This document shows, piece by piece, positions 1 through 8,386 of a stretch of DNA of 44,640 bases. The notes under the pieces are model-generated. The model did not search any database. It saw nothing but the letters and a program-made list of their open reading frames with translations, and was not told the origin of the DNA. Source of the DNA: CAMEON01 sp045128275 (GTDB lineage: Bacteria; Bacillota; Clostridia; Oscillospirales; CAG-272); assembly GCA_045128275.1 (NCBI GenBank), contig JBGVRH010000034.1:1-44640 (forward strand), read 5' to 3'. The position numbers and the translations under genes are program-made. How positions within the stretch are numbered: the stretch's first letter is position 1; every line of letters begins with the position of its first letter.

Positions 1-40
1 GGCTGGCCAACAGAGCGATCAGACGCAGGGTTCTTTTCAT
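1..40 (-). CDS. 5' tip of a secreted protein, cut by the window edge
   Basis: An ATG at 40 preceded by the ribosome site AAAGGAG opens a frame reading MKRTLRLIALLAS before the window ends. A basic start followed by a hydrophobic run is a typical signal peptide, so the product is probably exported. The stretch just upstream (AAAGGAGACTCATC-ATG) is identical to that of the lipoprotein starting at 21330, which suggests a related expression context. It lies downstream of, and in the same direction as, the lipoprotein gene at 152-2359. Function cannot be told from 13 residues. Confidence 0.6.
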   Translation of the reverse strand, partial: MKRTLRLIALLAS

Positions 41-90
41 GATGAGTCTCCTTTCGTATGTGAGACGGATCGGCATATAAGGCTGAAAGA

Positions 91-126
91 CCGCGACACC
101 GAGCGAAAAGCTCGCCCGGTGCGCGG
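91..126 (-). terminator. Hairpin, possible terminator of the 152-2359 gene
   Basis: On the minus strand an imperfect GC-rich hairpin (arms built from CCGCGCAC and CGAGC with their complements) is followed by a short TCTTTC run. It lies between the stop of the WNEW-family lipoprotein and the start of the next gene. The T-run is weak, so partial read-through into the gene at 40 is possible. Confidence 0.4.
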
Positions 127-151
127 AAAAAATGAATCGTCAGAGGAAAGA

Positions 152-2359
152 TCAGTTCCGTCCGCTCTCGTACTTCTTCATGAAGCTGTTCAACTTATCC
201 TGATACTCATCCTCGATCAGAACGGGGCACTCCAGGCCGCCCTTGTAGGCGGAGATGTACTGGATCATCCACTTGTAGTACTGATCGCCGTGACCGCCCT
301 CCATGGGCTCGATGTCGCGGCTGTACGCGGCGTTGTAGTTATCGGTGAAGTGGTAGGTGCCGGGGGATACCTCCAGACGCTGGGCGGTCCACTCGTTCCA
401 CCAGGTCAAGGTCACGATCTTGGGCTGATACTCAAAGGCGGTGAGCCACTGGGCGTACCAGAACATACCGCCGTCACGGCCGTGAGCGGTGGCGAGGTTG
501 GACATGTAGGTCTGCTGGGAAGCCACGGCAACGCTGACCTGCTCGGCAGAGCCGTCGGCAGCCTTGGTGAACTTCTTGTAGTTGTTCTCGCTGAGGAAGC
601 TCCACTGACCCTGATCGTACTTGACGCCGCCCAGACCCCACATGGAGCGGACGGTGAAGAGATCCTTCAGAGGGAAATCCTTGGGGGTGGTGTGGGTGGT
701 CATCATGAAGGGCTTACCGTCCCAGTAGACGAAGCAGTCCTTCCACTTCTCCACGGCGTGGTACTTGTCGTACAGCTCCTGGTACAGGGGGCCGTTACCG
801 TCGCCTACCCAGAACACCACGTAGGGAGTACCAAGACCCTCGGCGCGCATCTCCATGATGGTGTCGCAGATGGCATCCATGGGCTTCTGGATGTACTCAG
901 TCCAGGCGGAGGCACCGAGGTAGCCGTCCCCCGCGTTGGTCAGGTCGATGATGATGAAGTCCACGCCCGCGGTGTAGAGCTGGGTCATGTGGGTACGGAT
1001 GACATCCTTATTAGAGCTGGAGTAGTAACCCAGCGCGGGCTTGGCCCAGTAGTGGAAGGAGGGAGAGCCGCCCCATTCCTGCTTGCCCGCCAGGATCTCG
1101 GTGATGTTGTGCCAGTTGTCCACGCTTCCGTAGGACTTGCCCAGAATGGCATCAAACCAGACCGAGTAGCAGATGGAGACCAGACCCGTCTTGTCGGTGA
1201 TGTCCAGCCCCAGGCTGTTGCCCTCGGTGGGGGTGGCAGTGATGGTGGTGTTGCTCACGGTCTCGCCCTTGGAGGCCACGTACAGATCCAGGTTATCGAT
1301 CTGCGCGCCGCCGCCGCCGTGGACGAAGAGGGAGTAATGCTCGCCCTGAAGGGCAGTGGTAGTACAATTGGATTCAGCGACCATTTCGTTTGCCTCATTG
1401 TATACACGGATCTTGCCCTCGGCGAAGAGAACGGTACAGACCAGTCGGGCGGTATCGGTCCCCTCGGGAGTGACATAGACGTAGGTGGAATAATCGGAGG
1501 AGGTGATGATGTCCACGTGATGCTTGCCCGAGAGCATGCCTGCCTCCAGCTTGACGGCTGCCCAAGCGGCGGGCCAGGTGTTCTCGTCGGGATGGTAAAC
1601 GTGGATCGAGCTGCCTGCGGGATTAAAGGAGATCCACAGACCGTCGCCGGGGCCGTCGGGGATCTTGAAGGAGTAATTGCTGACGTAGCAGCCCCATACG
1701 GCATTGAGCCACGCGCCGTTGCCCGCCGAGACGACAGACCAGTCCACGGACAGCTGGGCCTGCTTGTACTCCTTCACGGAGGAGGAGGGATTGGGGCCCC
1801 AGGTGGTCCACGCGCCGCCCGTCAGAGTGGCGGAGTTGGCATCGAAGGGAGAATACAGCACACCGTCGCGGCAGTCGGTAGCGCCCGCGGAGCGAACGGT
1901 GGCATTGCCGCCGCAGGTAGCATCGTTATCCTCGAAATCGGCGTGGAAGGTGTTGATGACCCCCGCCTGGCCGGGCTCCATGAGCTGGCCGAGCTTGTCA
2001 TCGGGGTAAGCGGCGTGGATCTCGGTCTCCACCAGCTTGTCATAGACCACGATACCGTCGTTGAACTTACCCGTATCCTGCTCCCAGCCCTTCAGCTCCT
2101 CAGTGGGGGCTTCGGTGGTAGGCTCGTCGGTGGTAGGCTCGTCGGTGGCGGGTTCGTCAGTAGACGGATCTTCCGTGGGTCCCTCGGTAGGAGCATCGGT
2201 GGGTCCCTCGGTGGGAGCGTCACCTGTTACCGTGGTGTCGGGGGCGGTCTCGGTGTCGCCGCCATCGGGGGTACAACCCACGAGCAGGCACAAGCCGAGC
2301 ATCAGACAAAGGGCGACCGTAAGCCACAGGCCAAGGCGCTTCATACGCAGTTTTTTCAT
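152..2359 (-). CDS. WNEW-family lipoprotein, putative GH99/GH71-like glycosidase (copy 1)
   Basis: 735 aa. The start is the ATG at 2359, behind GAGAGGAAAG, and gives a lipoprotein signal with lipobox LVGC (Cys29). Residues about 30-85 are a Thr/Glu/Pro/Asp linker. Residues about 90-390 look like a beta-sandwich (LamG-like), and about 391-735 form the family core. The core shows a GVDFIIIDLTN strand with Asp472, WNEW with Glu656, and the closing signature SRDIEPMEGG. Three more proteins in this window share these three motifs (10581-13067, 13085-15559, 40365-44138). WNEW-type strand ends with a catalytic-looking Glu also occur in GH99, GH71 and WbsX-like proteins, so I infer a cell-surface glycoside hydrolase with a TIM-barrel fold. 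Substrate is unknown and the family assignment is inference. A consensus promoter lies 46 bp upstream. Confidence 0.8.
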   Translation of the reverse strand: MKKLRMKRLGLWLTVALCLMLGLCLLVGCTPDGGDTETAPDTTVTGDAPTEGPTDAPTEGPTEDPSTDEPATDEPTTDEPTTEAPTEELKGWEQDTGKFNDGIVVYDKLVETEIHAAYPDDKLGQLMEPGQAGVINTFHADFEDNDATCGGNATVRSAGATDCRDGVLYSPFDANSATLTGGAWTTWGPNPSSSVKEYKQAQLSVDWSVVSAGNGAWLNAVWGCYVSNYSFKIPDGPGDGLWISFNPAGSSIHVYHPDENTWPAAWAAVKLEAGMLSGKHHVDIITSSDYSTYVYVTPEGTDTARLVCTVLFAEGKIRVYNEANEMVAESNCTTTALQGEHYSLFVHGGGGAQIDNLDLYVASKGETVSNTTITATPTEGNSLGLDITDKTGLVSICYSVWFDAILGKSYGSVDNWHNITEILAGKQEWGGSPSFHYWAKPALGYYSSSNKDVIRTHMTQLYTAGVDFIIIDLTNAGDGYLGASAWTEYIQKPMDAICDTIMEMRAEGLGTPYVVFWVGDGNGPLYQELYDKYHAVEKWKDCFVYWDGKPFMMTTHTTPKDFPLKDLFTVRSMWGLGGVKYDQGQWSFLSENNYKKFTKAADGSAEQVSVAVASQQTYMSNLATAHGRDGGMFWYAQWLTAFEYQPKIVTLTWWNEWTAQRLEVSPGTYHFTDNYNAAYSRDIEPMEGGHGDQYYKWMIQYISAYKGGLECPVLIEDEYQDKLNSFMKKYESGRN

Positions 2360-2404
2360 AGCTTTCCTCTCTTTCGGGAAGGCGTTTCCTTCCAAGATAA
2401 CTGT

Positions 2405-2433
2405 ATTATATCATACCGTTTTTCACTTGTCAA
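2405..2433 (-). promoter_or_regulatory. Sigma-A promoter of the 152-2359 gene
   Basis: Minus strand TTGACA (2433-2428), 17-bp spacer, TATAAT (2410-2405). A perfect consensus with a leader of about 40 nt to the ATG at 2359. Confidence 0.85.
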
Positions 2434-2546
2434 GTCAATTTCACAACAATTCACATTCCATTCAAAAGGCTTATAGTCACTTTGCACAACGCCCTTTGAA
2501 ACACGAAAAAACCGCAAATTTTTCCGAAAAATATTTCAAAAACCCC

Positions 2547-2575
2547 TTGACAAAATTCCCTCTCCGTGGTATAAT
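2547..2575 (+). promoter_or_regulatory. Sigma-A promoter of the tRNA pair
   Basis: TTGACA (2547-2552), 17-bp spacer, TATAAT (2570-2575). Predicted start about 20 nt before tRNA-Met. Diverges from the promoter at 2405-2433. Confidence 0.88.
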
Positions 2576-2603
2576 ATGCAAGCGTTGTGAAAAGCAACCC
2601 CAT

Positions 2604-2680
2604 GGCGGAATAGCTCAGCTGGCTAGAGCAACCGGTTCATACCCGGTAGGTCACAGGTTCAAATCCGGTTTCCGCTACCA
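2604..2680 (+). tRNA. tRNA-Met (anticodon CAT)
   Basis: The sequence folds as a full cloverleaf with encoded CCA. The acceptor stem GGCGGAA pairs with TTCCGCT (first pair G-T), and the anticodon stem ACCGG/CCGGT holds loop TTCATAC with anticodon CAT. The T arm carries TTCAAAT but has an A-G mismatch at the third stem pair. The paired first position argues against the initiator tRNA, so this is the elongator tRNA-Met or, if modified by TilS, tRNA-Ile2. These two cannot be separated by eye. Confidence 0.93.
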
Positions 2681-2722
2681 TACCTTACCGCTTCCCAATA
2701 CGGGGAGCGGTATTCACTATAT

Positions 2723-2797
2723 GGCCCGGTGGTCAAGCGGCTAAGACACCGCCCTTTCACGGCGGTAACACGGGTTCGATTCCCGTCCGGGTCACCA
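2723..2797 (+). tRNA. tRNA-Glu (anticodon TTC)
   Basis: Cloverleaf with encoded CCA. Acceptor stem GGCCCGG pairs with CCGGGTC, anticodon stem CCGCC/GGCGG holds loop CTTTCAC with anticodon TTC, and the T arm ACGGG-TTCGATT-CCCGT is perfect. It lies 42 nt after tRNA-Met and is probably on the same transcript, which ends at the hairpin at 2801. Confidence 0.95.
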
Positions 2798-2800
2798 TTG

Positions 2801-2839
2801 CCAACCTAAATTGAACCATTCAATTTAGGTTGGTTTTTT
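2801..2839 (+). terminator. Rho-independent terminator of the tRNA pair
   Basis: A perfect 13-bp stem (CCAACCTAAATTG with CAATTTAGGTTGG, loop AACCATT) followed by TTTTTT. A degenerate copy of this hairpin, with its neighbour, recurs at 34911-34994. Confidence 0.92.
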
Positions 2840-2857
2840 CTTTGCAAAAAACAGATT

Positions 2858-2887
2858 GGCGCGCAGCTCGAAAATGAGTTGCGCGCC
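2858..2887. terminator. Bidirectional terminator between the tRNAs and the MocA gene
   Basis: A 12-bp stem, GGCGCGCAGCTC with GAGTTGCGCGCC (one G-T pair), loop GAAAAT. T-rich runs follow on both strands (TTTGTTTTTT on plus, CTGTTTTTTG on minus), so it can end the minus-strand MocA transcript and back up the tRNA terminator. Confidence 0.8.
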
Positions 2888-2977
2888 TGCTTTGTTTTTT
2901 AACCAACTTGTGCAGCAAAAATAACTGCTATGGCAGATGATTCTGAGTCCTTCAACTCGGCTCAATTTCAAACCATA

Positions 2978-4102
2978 TCAAAACTCCGGCACGGTGACGA
3001 ACTCTCCGCCTCTCATAGCCGACTCGTGGGCGCAGATACCGGCAGCCGTAATATTACCGCCCAGCACCTCGTCGATATAGGGTCGACGATCCTCAATAAT
3101 GCTCATCACGAACTCGTTCACGAGATGGGGATGAGAGCCGTGGTGGCCGGCTCCCGCGCCCTTCTTAAGGGATTCCTGAGGATTGAGGGGATCATAGTTC
3201 CCCCCCACCGTGAATCGCTGAAGCGGCTCGGGGAGGGTCTCATAGAAGTTGGGCATTTCTGTAACCTTTGCCCACGTGGGTCTGCCGCGGTGGGGCTGAA
3301 TTTCTCCCATCTCGGTTACGTAGGGCTGATCCCAATCGGCAAAGCCCCACTCAAAGGATTTTTTCGAGCCGTAGACGAACAGACCCTCCTGATACAGTCT
3401 TGCCGTTTCAAATAGAGTGCGGGTCGCCTCGCCCTTCATGCCATTGGCAAATTCAAAGAGTGCGCTCTCCACGGGGTACGGGTTGCCGTACTGCGCGTGC
3501 TTCGCCTCGTCCATCGTACCCGAGCCAAAGCAAACCACGCGTCGGATACGGGATCCGGACAGCGCGACCATCGGGCCGATGGCGTGGGTGCCGTACCACA
3601 TGGGAGGGAGACCGAACCAGTAGTCAGGCCAGTTCTCCATATCCTGATAGTGGGAGCCGCGCATGAACTGGATGCGCCCCAGCTCACCGCTCTCCAGCAT
3701 ATGCTTGACGTAGTGGAACTGGTAGGTGTAGAGGGTCGTCTCCATCATCATGTATTTCTTTCCCGACTTGCGCGTTGCCTCGGTAATGCGCTTGATTCCC
3801 TCCAGAGAAGTCGCCATGGGCACGGTACAAGCACAATGCTTCCCTGCCTCCAAAACCTGCACCGTCTGCTCCTCGTGGGCAGGGATGGGGCTGACCAAAT
3901 GAACCGCATCTACCGCGGGATCGGCCAGAATGGCCTCAAAGGAAGGATAGGTCTCCACACCCAAAGCGTTAGCCATGTAATTCATGTGCTCGATGTTGGG
4001 GTCATAGACCTTAATGCTCTCCACATTGGGATGGTGCTTATAAATGTCCACAAAAGCACCACCAAAGCCCAGACCGACCAGTGCTACATTGATTTTTTTC
4101 AT
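2978..4102 (-). CDS. Gfo/Idh/MocA family oxidoreductase
   Basis: 374 aa. The start is the ATG at 4102 behind AGGAGGAATACTGTC. The N-terminus has a Rossmann nucleotide-binding loop (residues 7-15, ALVGLGFGG), and the rest fits the alpha/beta C-terminal domain of this NAD(P)-dependent sugar or inositol dehydrogenase family. The usual EKP motif is replaced by CTVPMA, seen in AGKHCACTVPMATS, so the lysine normally placed near the substrate is missing. GTHAIGPM may supply the substrate-side histidine. It has no signal peptide and is cytoplasmic. It follows a small broken gene by 20 nt and diverges from an AraC gene, which may control it. Substrate unknown. Confidence 0.88.
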   Translation of the reverse strand: MKKINVALVGLGFGGAFVDIYKHHPNVESIKVYDPNIEHMNYMANALGVETYPSFEAILADPAVDAVHLVSPIPAHEEQTVQVLEAGKHCACTVPMATSLEGIKRITEATRKSGKKYMMMETTLYTYQFHYVKHMLESGELGRIQFMRGSHYQDMENWPDYWFGLPPMWYGTHAIGPMVALSGSRIRRVVCFGSGTMDEAKHAQYGNPYPVESALFEFANGMKGEATRTLFETARLYQEGLFVYGSKKSFEWGFADWDQPYVTEMGEIQPHRGRPTWAKVTEMPNFYETLPEPLQRFTVGGNYDPLNPQESLKKGAGAGHHGSHPHLVNEFVMSIIEDRRPYIDEVLGGNITAAGICAHESAMRGGEFVTVPEF

Positions 4103-4122
4103 GACAGTATTCCTCCTGATTT

Positions 4123-4283
4123 TTATGATTGTTCACTCAGCTTATCAAGCTTCTCTATGAGCTTGCCCAATGCTCGTTGAGACGATTTGGATGCCTTTTC
4201 AAATGTTGAAACGACGCCCTAAGTAAGAGTAAGACTGCCAGTACAGCGGACAAACCGCGGCGAAGGGCCTCTTTGGCAAGCAT
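4123..4283 (-). pseudogene. Small hydrophobic-start protein gene with an apparent 1-nt frameshift
   Basis: A well-placed AAAAGGAG precedes the ATG at 4283. The first frame reads MLAKEALRRGLSAVLAVLLL, then meets an AGG codon where coding character shifts by one base. The second frame reads GVVSTFEKASKSSQRALG and LIEKLDKLSEQS and stops at 4123-4125, only 20 nt before the MocA start. Joined, they give about 54 aa: a short membrane-like helix followed by a charged amphipathic helix. Read without a shift, the frame ends after 42 codons in a less plausible tail. A TAG in the second frame sits just before the junction, so a missing base is more likely than programmed slippage. It could be a pseudogene or a sequencing error. 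No family recognised. Confidence 0.5.
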
Positions 4284-4368
4284 AATCATTCTCCTTTTCT
4301 CTCAAAGATGGAAAGGAACGAATATCGCTCCGTATGATCATTCTACCACATTATTTTTGGAAAAACCA

Positions 4369-4397
4369 TTGACAAAACCGACTTATTTATGTATAAT
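4369..4397 (+). promoter_or_regulatory. Sigma-A promoter of the AraC gene at 4458
   Basis: TTGACA (4369-4374), 17-bp spacer, TATAAT (4392-4397). A weaker minus-strand -10-like TAGAAT lies at 4345-4340 and may serve the small gene and MocA. Confidence 0.85.
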
Positions 4398-4457
4398 AAC
4401 GAAAAAAACGCCGAATATCCCGCCGAGTTTATGTATTATAAGGAGTCGTTCACGCGT

Positions 4458-5264
4458 ATGAATTATTATTTTTCGTACTATCATCCCAGAAAAATACAAG
4501 TCGCAAGCTTTTGCCTGTTCGATAAGCCCTTGCTTCATCCGTCGAGAATTATGCCCGTGCATGATTTCGTTTACATGTTAGATGGGGAATGGAGTGCCGG
4601 TATCGGTAGCGAAACCTTCACGGTGTATCCCGATGACGTTCTGATCCTCCCGGCGAACCTGCCCCATGTGGGCATCAAGCCTTGCTCCCCGAATACCCGC
4701 ACCATGTATTTTCACATCTACGCACACGAGTGTGACGAAATCTGCGATTCCAAGAATTATTCAAACGGTGTGGTGCTCAGCAGCATAATCAAAGCCGATA
4801 GCGCTCCGAATATTAAAGAGTTATTTCATAAAATCATACTTACGCAAACGAATGACACCATTTCATCGGCGTATGTCAATGCTCTGCTGTACGAGCTTGG
4901 AGAAATGTCTCAAAAACGCCCCAAAAATTCTTTGGCATGGGATATACACAATTTCATCATTTCCTCTGACAAAATTCTTTCTAACCGTGAAATCGCTGAC
5001 CATTTCAGTATCAGCGCCAAAACTGCTGAGGTTGCTTTCAAAGAAGAATATGCGTGTACCATTCACAGCTTCGTCATCGATAACAAGTTAAAAAAAGCAC
5101 AGCAGTATTTAATCGATTATCCCAATATGAAACTGGCATCCATTGCGGCCATGTTGGGATTTTATGATGAATTTCATTTCAGCAAGGCATTCAAATCAAA
5201 ATTCGGACTATCTCCCGGTGAATTTCGGAAAATGAAAAAAGGCTCTCAGCAATACGGAAGATAA
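4458..5264 (+). CDS. AraC-family transcriptional regulator
   Basis: 268 aa from the ATG at 4458, with AAGGAG 13 nt upstream (rather long spacing; an ATG at 4431 or 4389 is less likely because neither has a ribosome site). The N-terminal half is a cupin-type ligand pocket with YPDDVLILPANLPHVG. The C-terminal 100 residues hold two helix-turn-helix motifs (SNREIADHFSISAKTAEVAF and LASIAAMLGFYDEFHFSKAF) ending in the family signature KFGLSPGEFRK. It likely senses a sugar and controls the divergent MocA operon. It converges on the glycyl radical enzyme gene and shares a terminator with it. Confidence 0.9.
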   Translation: MNYYFSYYHPRKIQVASFCLFDKPLLHPSRIMPVHDFVYMLDGEWSAGIGSETFTVYPDDVLILPANLPHVGIKPCSPNTRTMYFHIYAHECDEICDSKNYSNGVVLSSIIKADSAPNIKELFHKIILTQTNDTISSAYVNALLYELGEMSQKRPKNSLAWDIHNFIISSDKILSNREIADHFSISAKTAEVAFKEEYACTIHSFVIDNKLKKAQQYLIDYPNMKLASIAAMLGFYDEFHFSKAFKSKFGLSPGEFRKMKKGSQQYGR

Positions 5265-5291
5265 ACAAAAACGTATGCCGGACAAACAAAA

Positions 5292-5331
5292 AGCCGATCT
5301 GATCGACAGATACCTGTCTTTCAGATCGGCT
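5292..5331. terminator. Bidirectional terminator, AraC / glycyl radical enzyme
   Basis: An 11-bp outer stem (AGCCGATCTGA with TCAGATCGGCT) extended by an inner ACAG/CTGT pairing. CTTTTCT follows on plus and TTTTGTTTG on minus, fitting the two convergent genes. Confidence 0.9.
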
Positions 5332-5351
5332 CTTTTCTGTAAAGAGACATT

Positions 5352-7544
5352 TTACCCGAATCGCGCAATCATCTCGTCCTGCAATTCTCTCGGCAGATCC
5401 ACGAAATGTGCCGAAACGCCCCAGAGACGAACGATGAGATCCTTATATTTCTCTGGCTCCAGCTGAGCCTTTTTCAGCTCCTCCGCATCCGAGACGTTGG
5501 GTTGGTGCTGCATCCCTCCCGCGCGGAAATAGCTCGTCAGCAAGGTCTTGAAGTTTTCCTTGCCATGATTTCCCTTGAAGACCGAGGAAAAGTAATTGAC
5601 CATCACACACATGTTCCATTGGATCAGCATGGGATCCAGCTTGGCGGCGGATCGAAGGATGGCGGTGGGGCCGTTCTTCGCAGTACCGCTTTCAGGGGTC
5701 AGGGTGACGGCCACGGCCTTCCCTGCCGATCGACCCTCGGGAGTGGCCATGAGGCCCGCACCCGTGGGGACGGGATGGGGCTGGTGGATGCCGCCCAGAA
5801 TCTGCCCGCCGTGGTAGGTCTTGTGCTTGGCGCATTCCCGCAGAGCATACTCCAGAATATCCACGGCGATACTGTCCACGTAATCATCGTCATTCCCCCA
5901 CTTGGGACAATTCCACAGGATATTCTTGATGATCTGTCCCTCTGCGCCGTCGAAATTGCTCTCGCAGGCCTGATAGATCTCATCCAACGTGTAGCGCTTC
6001 TCATCGTACACCACCTTCTTGATGGCCGCCAGAGAATTGACCGCTTCGGGAGATGTCCCGATGAATATGCCCTTCTCCTTGACAGGGTAGGGCTGGAAGG
6101 TCACGTCCAAGCCCTTCTCCACACATCCGTGGTAGAGCGCACTCATGAAGGGCAGGGGGGCCATGGGGTTTGCACCGTCCCGACCGATGGGCTTACCGTG
6201 ATGCCGGATACCGTCGAAATATTCCTCAAATCGTCCCTGTGCGTACAGCTCCATCTGCGCCTCCGCAGACCGAAAATGCTCAACGGATGCGGCAATCCCT
6301 CGGGACAGATCCTCCTTGAAGGCATCCGTCAGCTCCTCAAAGGTGGAAAAATCCCGACGGTTTCCCAGAAGATGCATGAGAGAAAAGGCCAAGGACGGAA
6401 AGCTGCACAGGAAGAAATCTCCCTTGCCGGGGATATTGATATCCTGACACAGATCAAAGGCGTAGTCACGGGCGTACTCCATGGGGATCCCCGCGCGGTG
6501 AAGGCTCTCTACGAAGCGGTCATCGTTGTAGTAGGACACGAAATTGCACCCGCTGATGGTCAGCTCGGCGGCTCTGTCCAGAAAGGCGGGGGGATTCTTG
6601 GAATGCACACGGAGGTTGAACTCCGGCTCGGGCAAGCGCACATGATCGATGGCATCCAAAAACAGCATGGTCACGTCGTTTACGGCGTTCTCTCCGTCGG
6701 GCAGTATGCCGCCCAGCGTGATGACCAGCTGAGCCGCGTACTTCCCTAAATAGGTAATGTTCAGATCCACCTGATCGTACATTTTGATGAGCAAGCACTC
6801 GATCAGCTGGGCGGCGTACTCCTTTGGAGTATCTCCCAGATACTCGCCGAGGATCACGTCGAGCCGCCCGTAGTTGATGAACTCAAAGCTCTCAATGATG
6901 GTTCCGAGGTGGGCAAACCACAACAGCTGGATGGCCTCGCGGAAGGTATCCGGTCTCTCTCCGCTGATCTTGCGGCAGATGCGGGCGATCTCCTGCAGCT
7001 CGCGGCGGTCATCCTCGGCGGCGGTCTCCGCCATGGCGTCCGCCTCCTCAGCGTAGCGGATGATGAGGTTCTTCAGTCCCGTATAGGCAATGACTACGGC
7101 CGAGAGGAACTCCCGATTCAGGTCAAGCAGTGCGGGATCTCTTCGTCTCTCCTCGGCTTCGGAGATGATCCCGTCGATGCCCTTATGCAGGATGATGCTG
7201 AAATCGGGGGTGTAGTGAGTCTTGTTCCGATAGCTGAGATCCTGACCGAATCGTTGGATCTCCTCCTCCGTCAAGTAAGGAATTCCGGTACCGAGGTTGT
7301 ATTCACAGATATCGTGACCGTCCTCGTTGCCCCGATTGGGGGAGAACAGGGTTCGGGTACCCACGATCAACTCTCGGGGGCCGATGTAGACAGGCATGGT
7401 GGCGAAGATCCGATTGAGTACCAAGGCTTTCCTTTCGGTCAGACTACAGGGCTCGTCACGGACAGACATGGGAGGGAGGGGGGCCCGACGGCATTTATTG
7501 GCGCCCGATAGGGTCTGTTCTCTCAAAAAATCCGTTCTTGTCAT
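5352..7544 (-). CDS. Glycyl radical enzyme, pyruvate formate-lyase-like, unknown substrate
   Basis: 730 aa. The start is the ATG at 7544 behind CAGGAGG with 5-nt spacing; an upstream in-frame ATG at 7634 lies inside the activase gene and is rejected. The glycyl radical site is VRLWGVSAHF (Gly709), and the ATPEGRSAG loop (600-608) is also typical. The thiyl cysteine is probably Cys366 in FDLCQDINIPGKG, which differs from the GC(V/T)E of the eliminase group and the CCVS of true pyruvate formate-lyase. The protein is slightly shorter than most relatives. Such enzymes are cytoplasmic, strictly anaerobic, and do radical eliminations, decarboxylations or C-C cleavage. It follows its activase by 14 nt. 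Reaction unknown; a diol or sugar-derived substrate is a guess from the neighbours. Confidence 0.88.
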   Translation of the reverse strand: MTRTDFLREQTLSGANKCRRAPLPPMSVRDEPCSLTERKALVLNRIFATMPVYIGPRELIVGTRTLFSPNRGNEDGHDICEYNLGTGIPYLTEEEIQRFGQDLSYRNKTHYTPDFSIILHKGIDGIISEAEERRRDPALLDLNREFLSAVVIAYTGLKNLIIRYAEEADAMAETAAEDDRRELQEIARICRKISGERPDTFREAIQLLWFAHLGTIIESFEFINYGRLDVILGEYLGDTPKEYAAQLIECLLIKMYDQVDLNITYLGKYAAQLVITLGGILPDGENAVNDVTMLFLDAIDHVRLPEPEFNLRVHSKNPPAFLDRAAELTISGCNFVSYYNDDRFVESLHRAGIPMEYARDYAFDLCQDINIPGKGDFFLCSFPSLAFSLMHLLGNRRDFSTFEELTDAFKEDLSRGIAASVEHFRSAEAQMELYAQGRFEEYFDGIRHHGKPIGRDGANPMAPLPFMSALYHGCVEKGLDVTFQPYPVKEKGIFIGTSPEAVNSLAAIKKVVYDEKRYTLDEIYQACESNFDGAEGQIIKNILWNCPKWGNDDDYVDSIAVDILEYALRECAKHKTYHGGQILGGIHQPHPVPTGAGLMATPEGRSAGKAVAVTLTPESGTAKNGPTAILRSAAKLDPMLIQWNMCVMVNYFSSVFKGNHGKENFKTLLTSYFRAGGMQHQPNVSDAEELKKAQLEPEKYKDLIVRLWGVSAHFVDLPRELQDEMIARFG

Positions 7545-7558
7545 GAAAACCTCCTGGA

Positions 7559-8386
7559 TCAGCTCACCGTTATGCGGCGGCTCGTGAATAGGGTGCGGAA
7601 GCGCTCCTGCTCCTCCTCTGTGATACGCTTGCACGTATCGAAGGGGTACGTCAGTCCGAGGGTGGGGTATTTACTCGCCCCCAGCGTATGGTAGGGCATC
7701 AGCGTGACCTGTGTGACGGATGGGAGGGCGGAGACGAAATCCGCGATGGCGGTCATCTCGCTTTCCCTGTTGTTGAAATCGGGAATGACGGGAATACGGA
7801 TCCAGATCTCCTTCCCGCAATGCGAAAGGCGCTTCAGATTCTCCAAAATGAGGGTATTATCCACCCCCGTGTAGTGCTTGTGGCAGTCGCCGTCCATACA
7901 TTTGATATCGTACAGGTAGAAATCACAGCACGGAAGTGTTTTCTCAATGGCAGACCACGGCACGCACCCTGAGGTATCCACGGCGGTATGCAGGCCCAGA
8001 GCCTTCGCGCGGGTCAAAGCCGCCGCCACAAAATCCGCCTGCATGAGGCATTCACCGCCCGAAAAGGTAACGCCTCCGTTATCCCCATAAAACATTCTGT
8101 CTTTCAGGATTTCCTCGATGACCTGATCTTCATCAACATTCCTGCCGCAGATGCGGAGCGCACCCGCAGGGCAGTTTTCTGCGTCCGCAAGAGCTTCCCG
8201 ATTCCCGCACCGTCCGCATCCGATACAAAGCTCCTCAAAAAACTGAAGCTGTAGTTTTGGGGAAAGTCCCTCCGGATTATGACACCATCGGCAGCGCAGA
8301 GGGCATCCCTTCATGAACACCGTCGTGCGGATCCCAGGACCGTCGTGGAGCGAAAATCGTTGGATATCAAAGATCATACCGGTCAT
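7559..8386 (-). CDS. Glycyl radical enzyme activating protein (radical SAM)
   Basis: 275 aa, starting at the ATG at 8386 behind GGGAGG. The radical-SAM cluster is CPLRCRWC (Cys28, 32, 35). It is followed by an insert with CIGCGRC and NCP (Cys54, 57, 60, 72), enough for one extra Fe-S cluster, where many eliminase activases carry two. GGVTFSGGE is the S-adenosylmethionine-binding GGE motif. It abstracts the hydrogen from Gly709 of the adjacent enzyme, making the active radical. First gene of a two-gene operon with a perfect promoter about 90 bp upstream. In-frame upstream codons exist as far as 9253, but they run into the oppositely oriented GH127 gene and lack a ribosome site. Confidence 0.93.
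   Translation of the reverse strand: MTGMIFDIQRFSLHDGPGIRTTVFMKGCPLRCRWCHNPEGLSPKLQLQFFEELCIGCGRCGNREALADAENCPAGALRICGRNVDEDQVIEEILKDRMFYGDNGGVTFSGGECLMQADFVAAALTRAKALGLHTAVDTSGCVPWSAIEKTLPCCDFYLYDIKCMDGDCHKHYTGVDNTLILENLKRLSHCGKEIWIRIPVIPDFNNRESEMTAIADFVSALPSVTQVTLMPYHTLGASKYPTLGLTYPFDTCKRITEEEQERFRTLFTSRRITVS

Larger units (their letters stand above)
2801..2890 (+). repeat. Two-hairpin intergenic element, copy 1
   Basis: A hairpin with CCAACCT/AGGTTGG arms and a T-tract is followed about 20 bp later by a second hairpin with GGCGCGC arms. The same order, arm sequences and T-tract wording (GGTTGGTTTTTTCTTT) appear at 34911-34994 on the same strand. Both copies follow a plus-strand gene and face the end of a minus-strand gene. 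Confidence 0.7.

Noticed and set aside
4200..4240. Programmed -1 frameshift as an explanation for the small gene at 4123-4283
   Set aside because: No slippery heptamer is present, and the second frame has a TAG just before the junction, so a plain indel is simpler.
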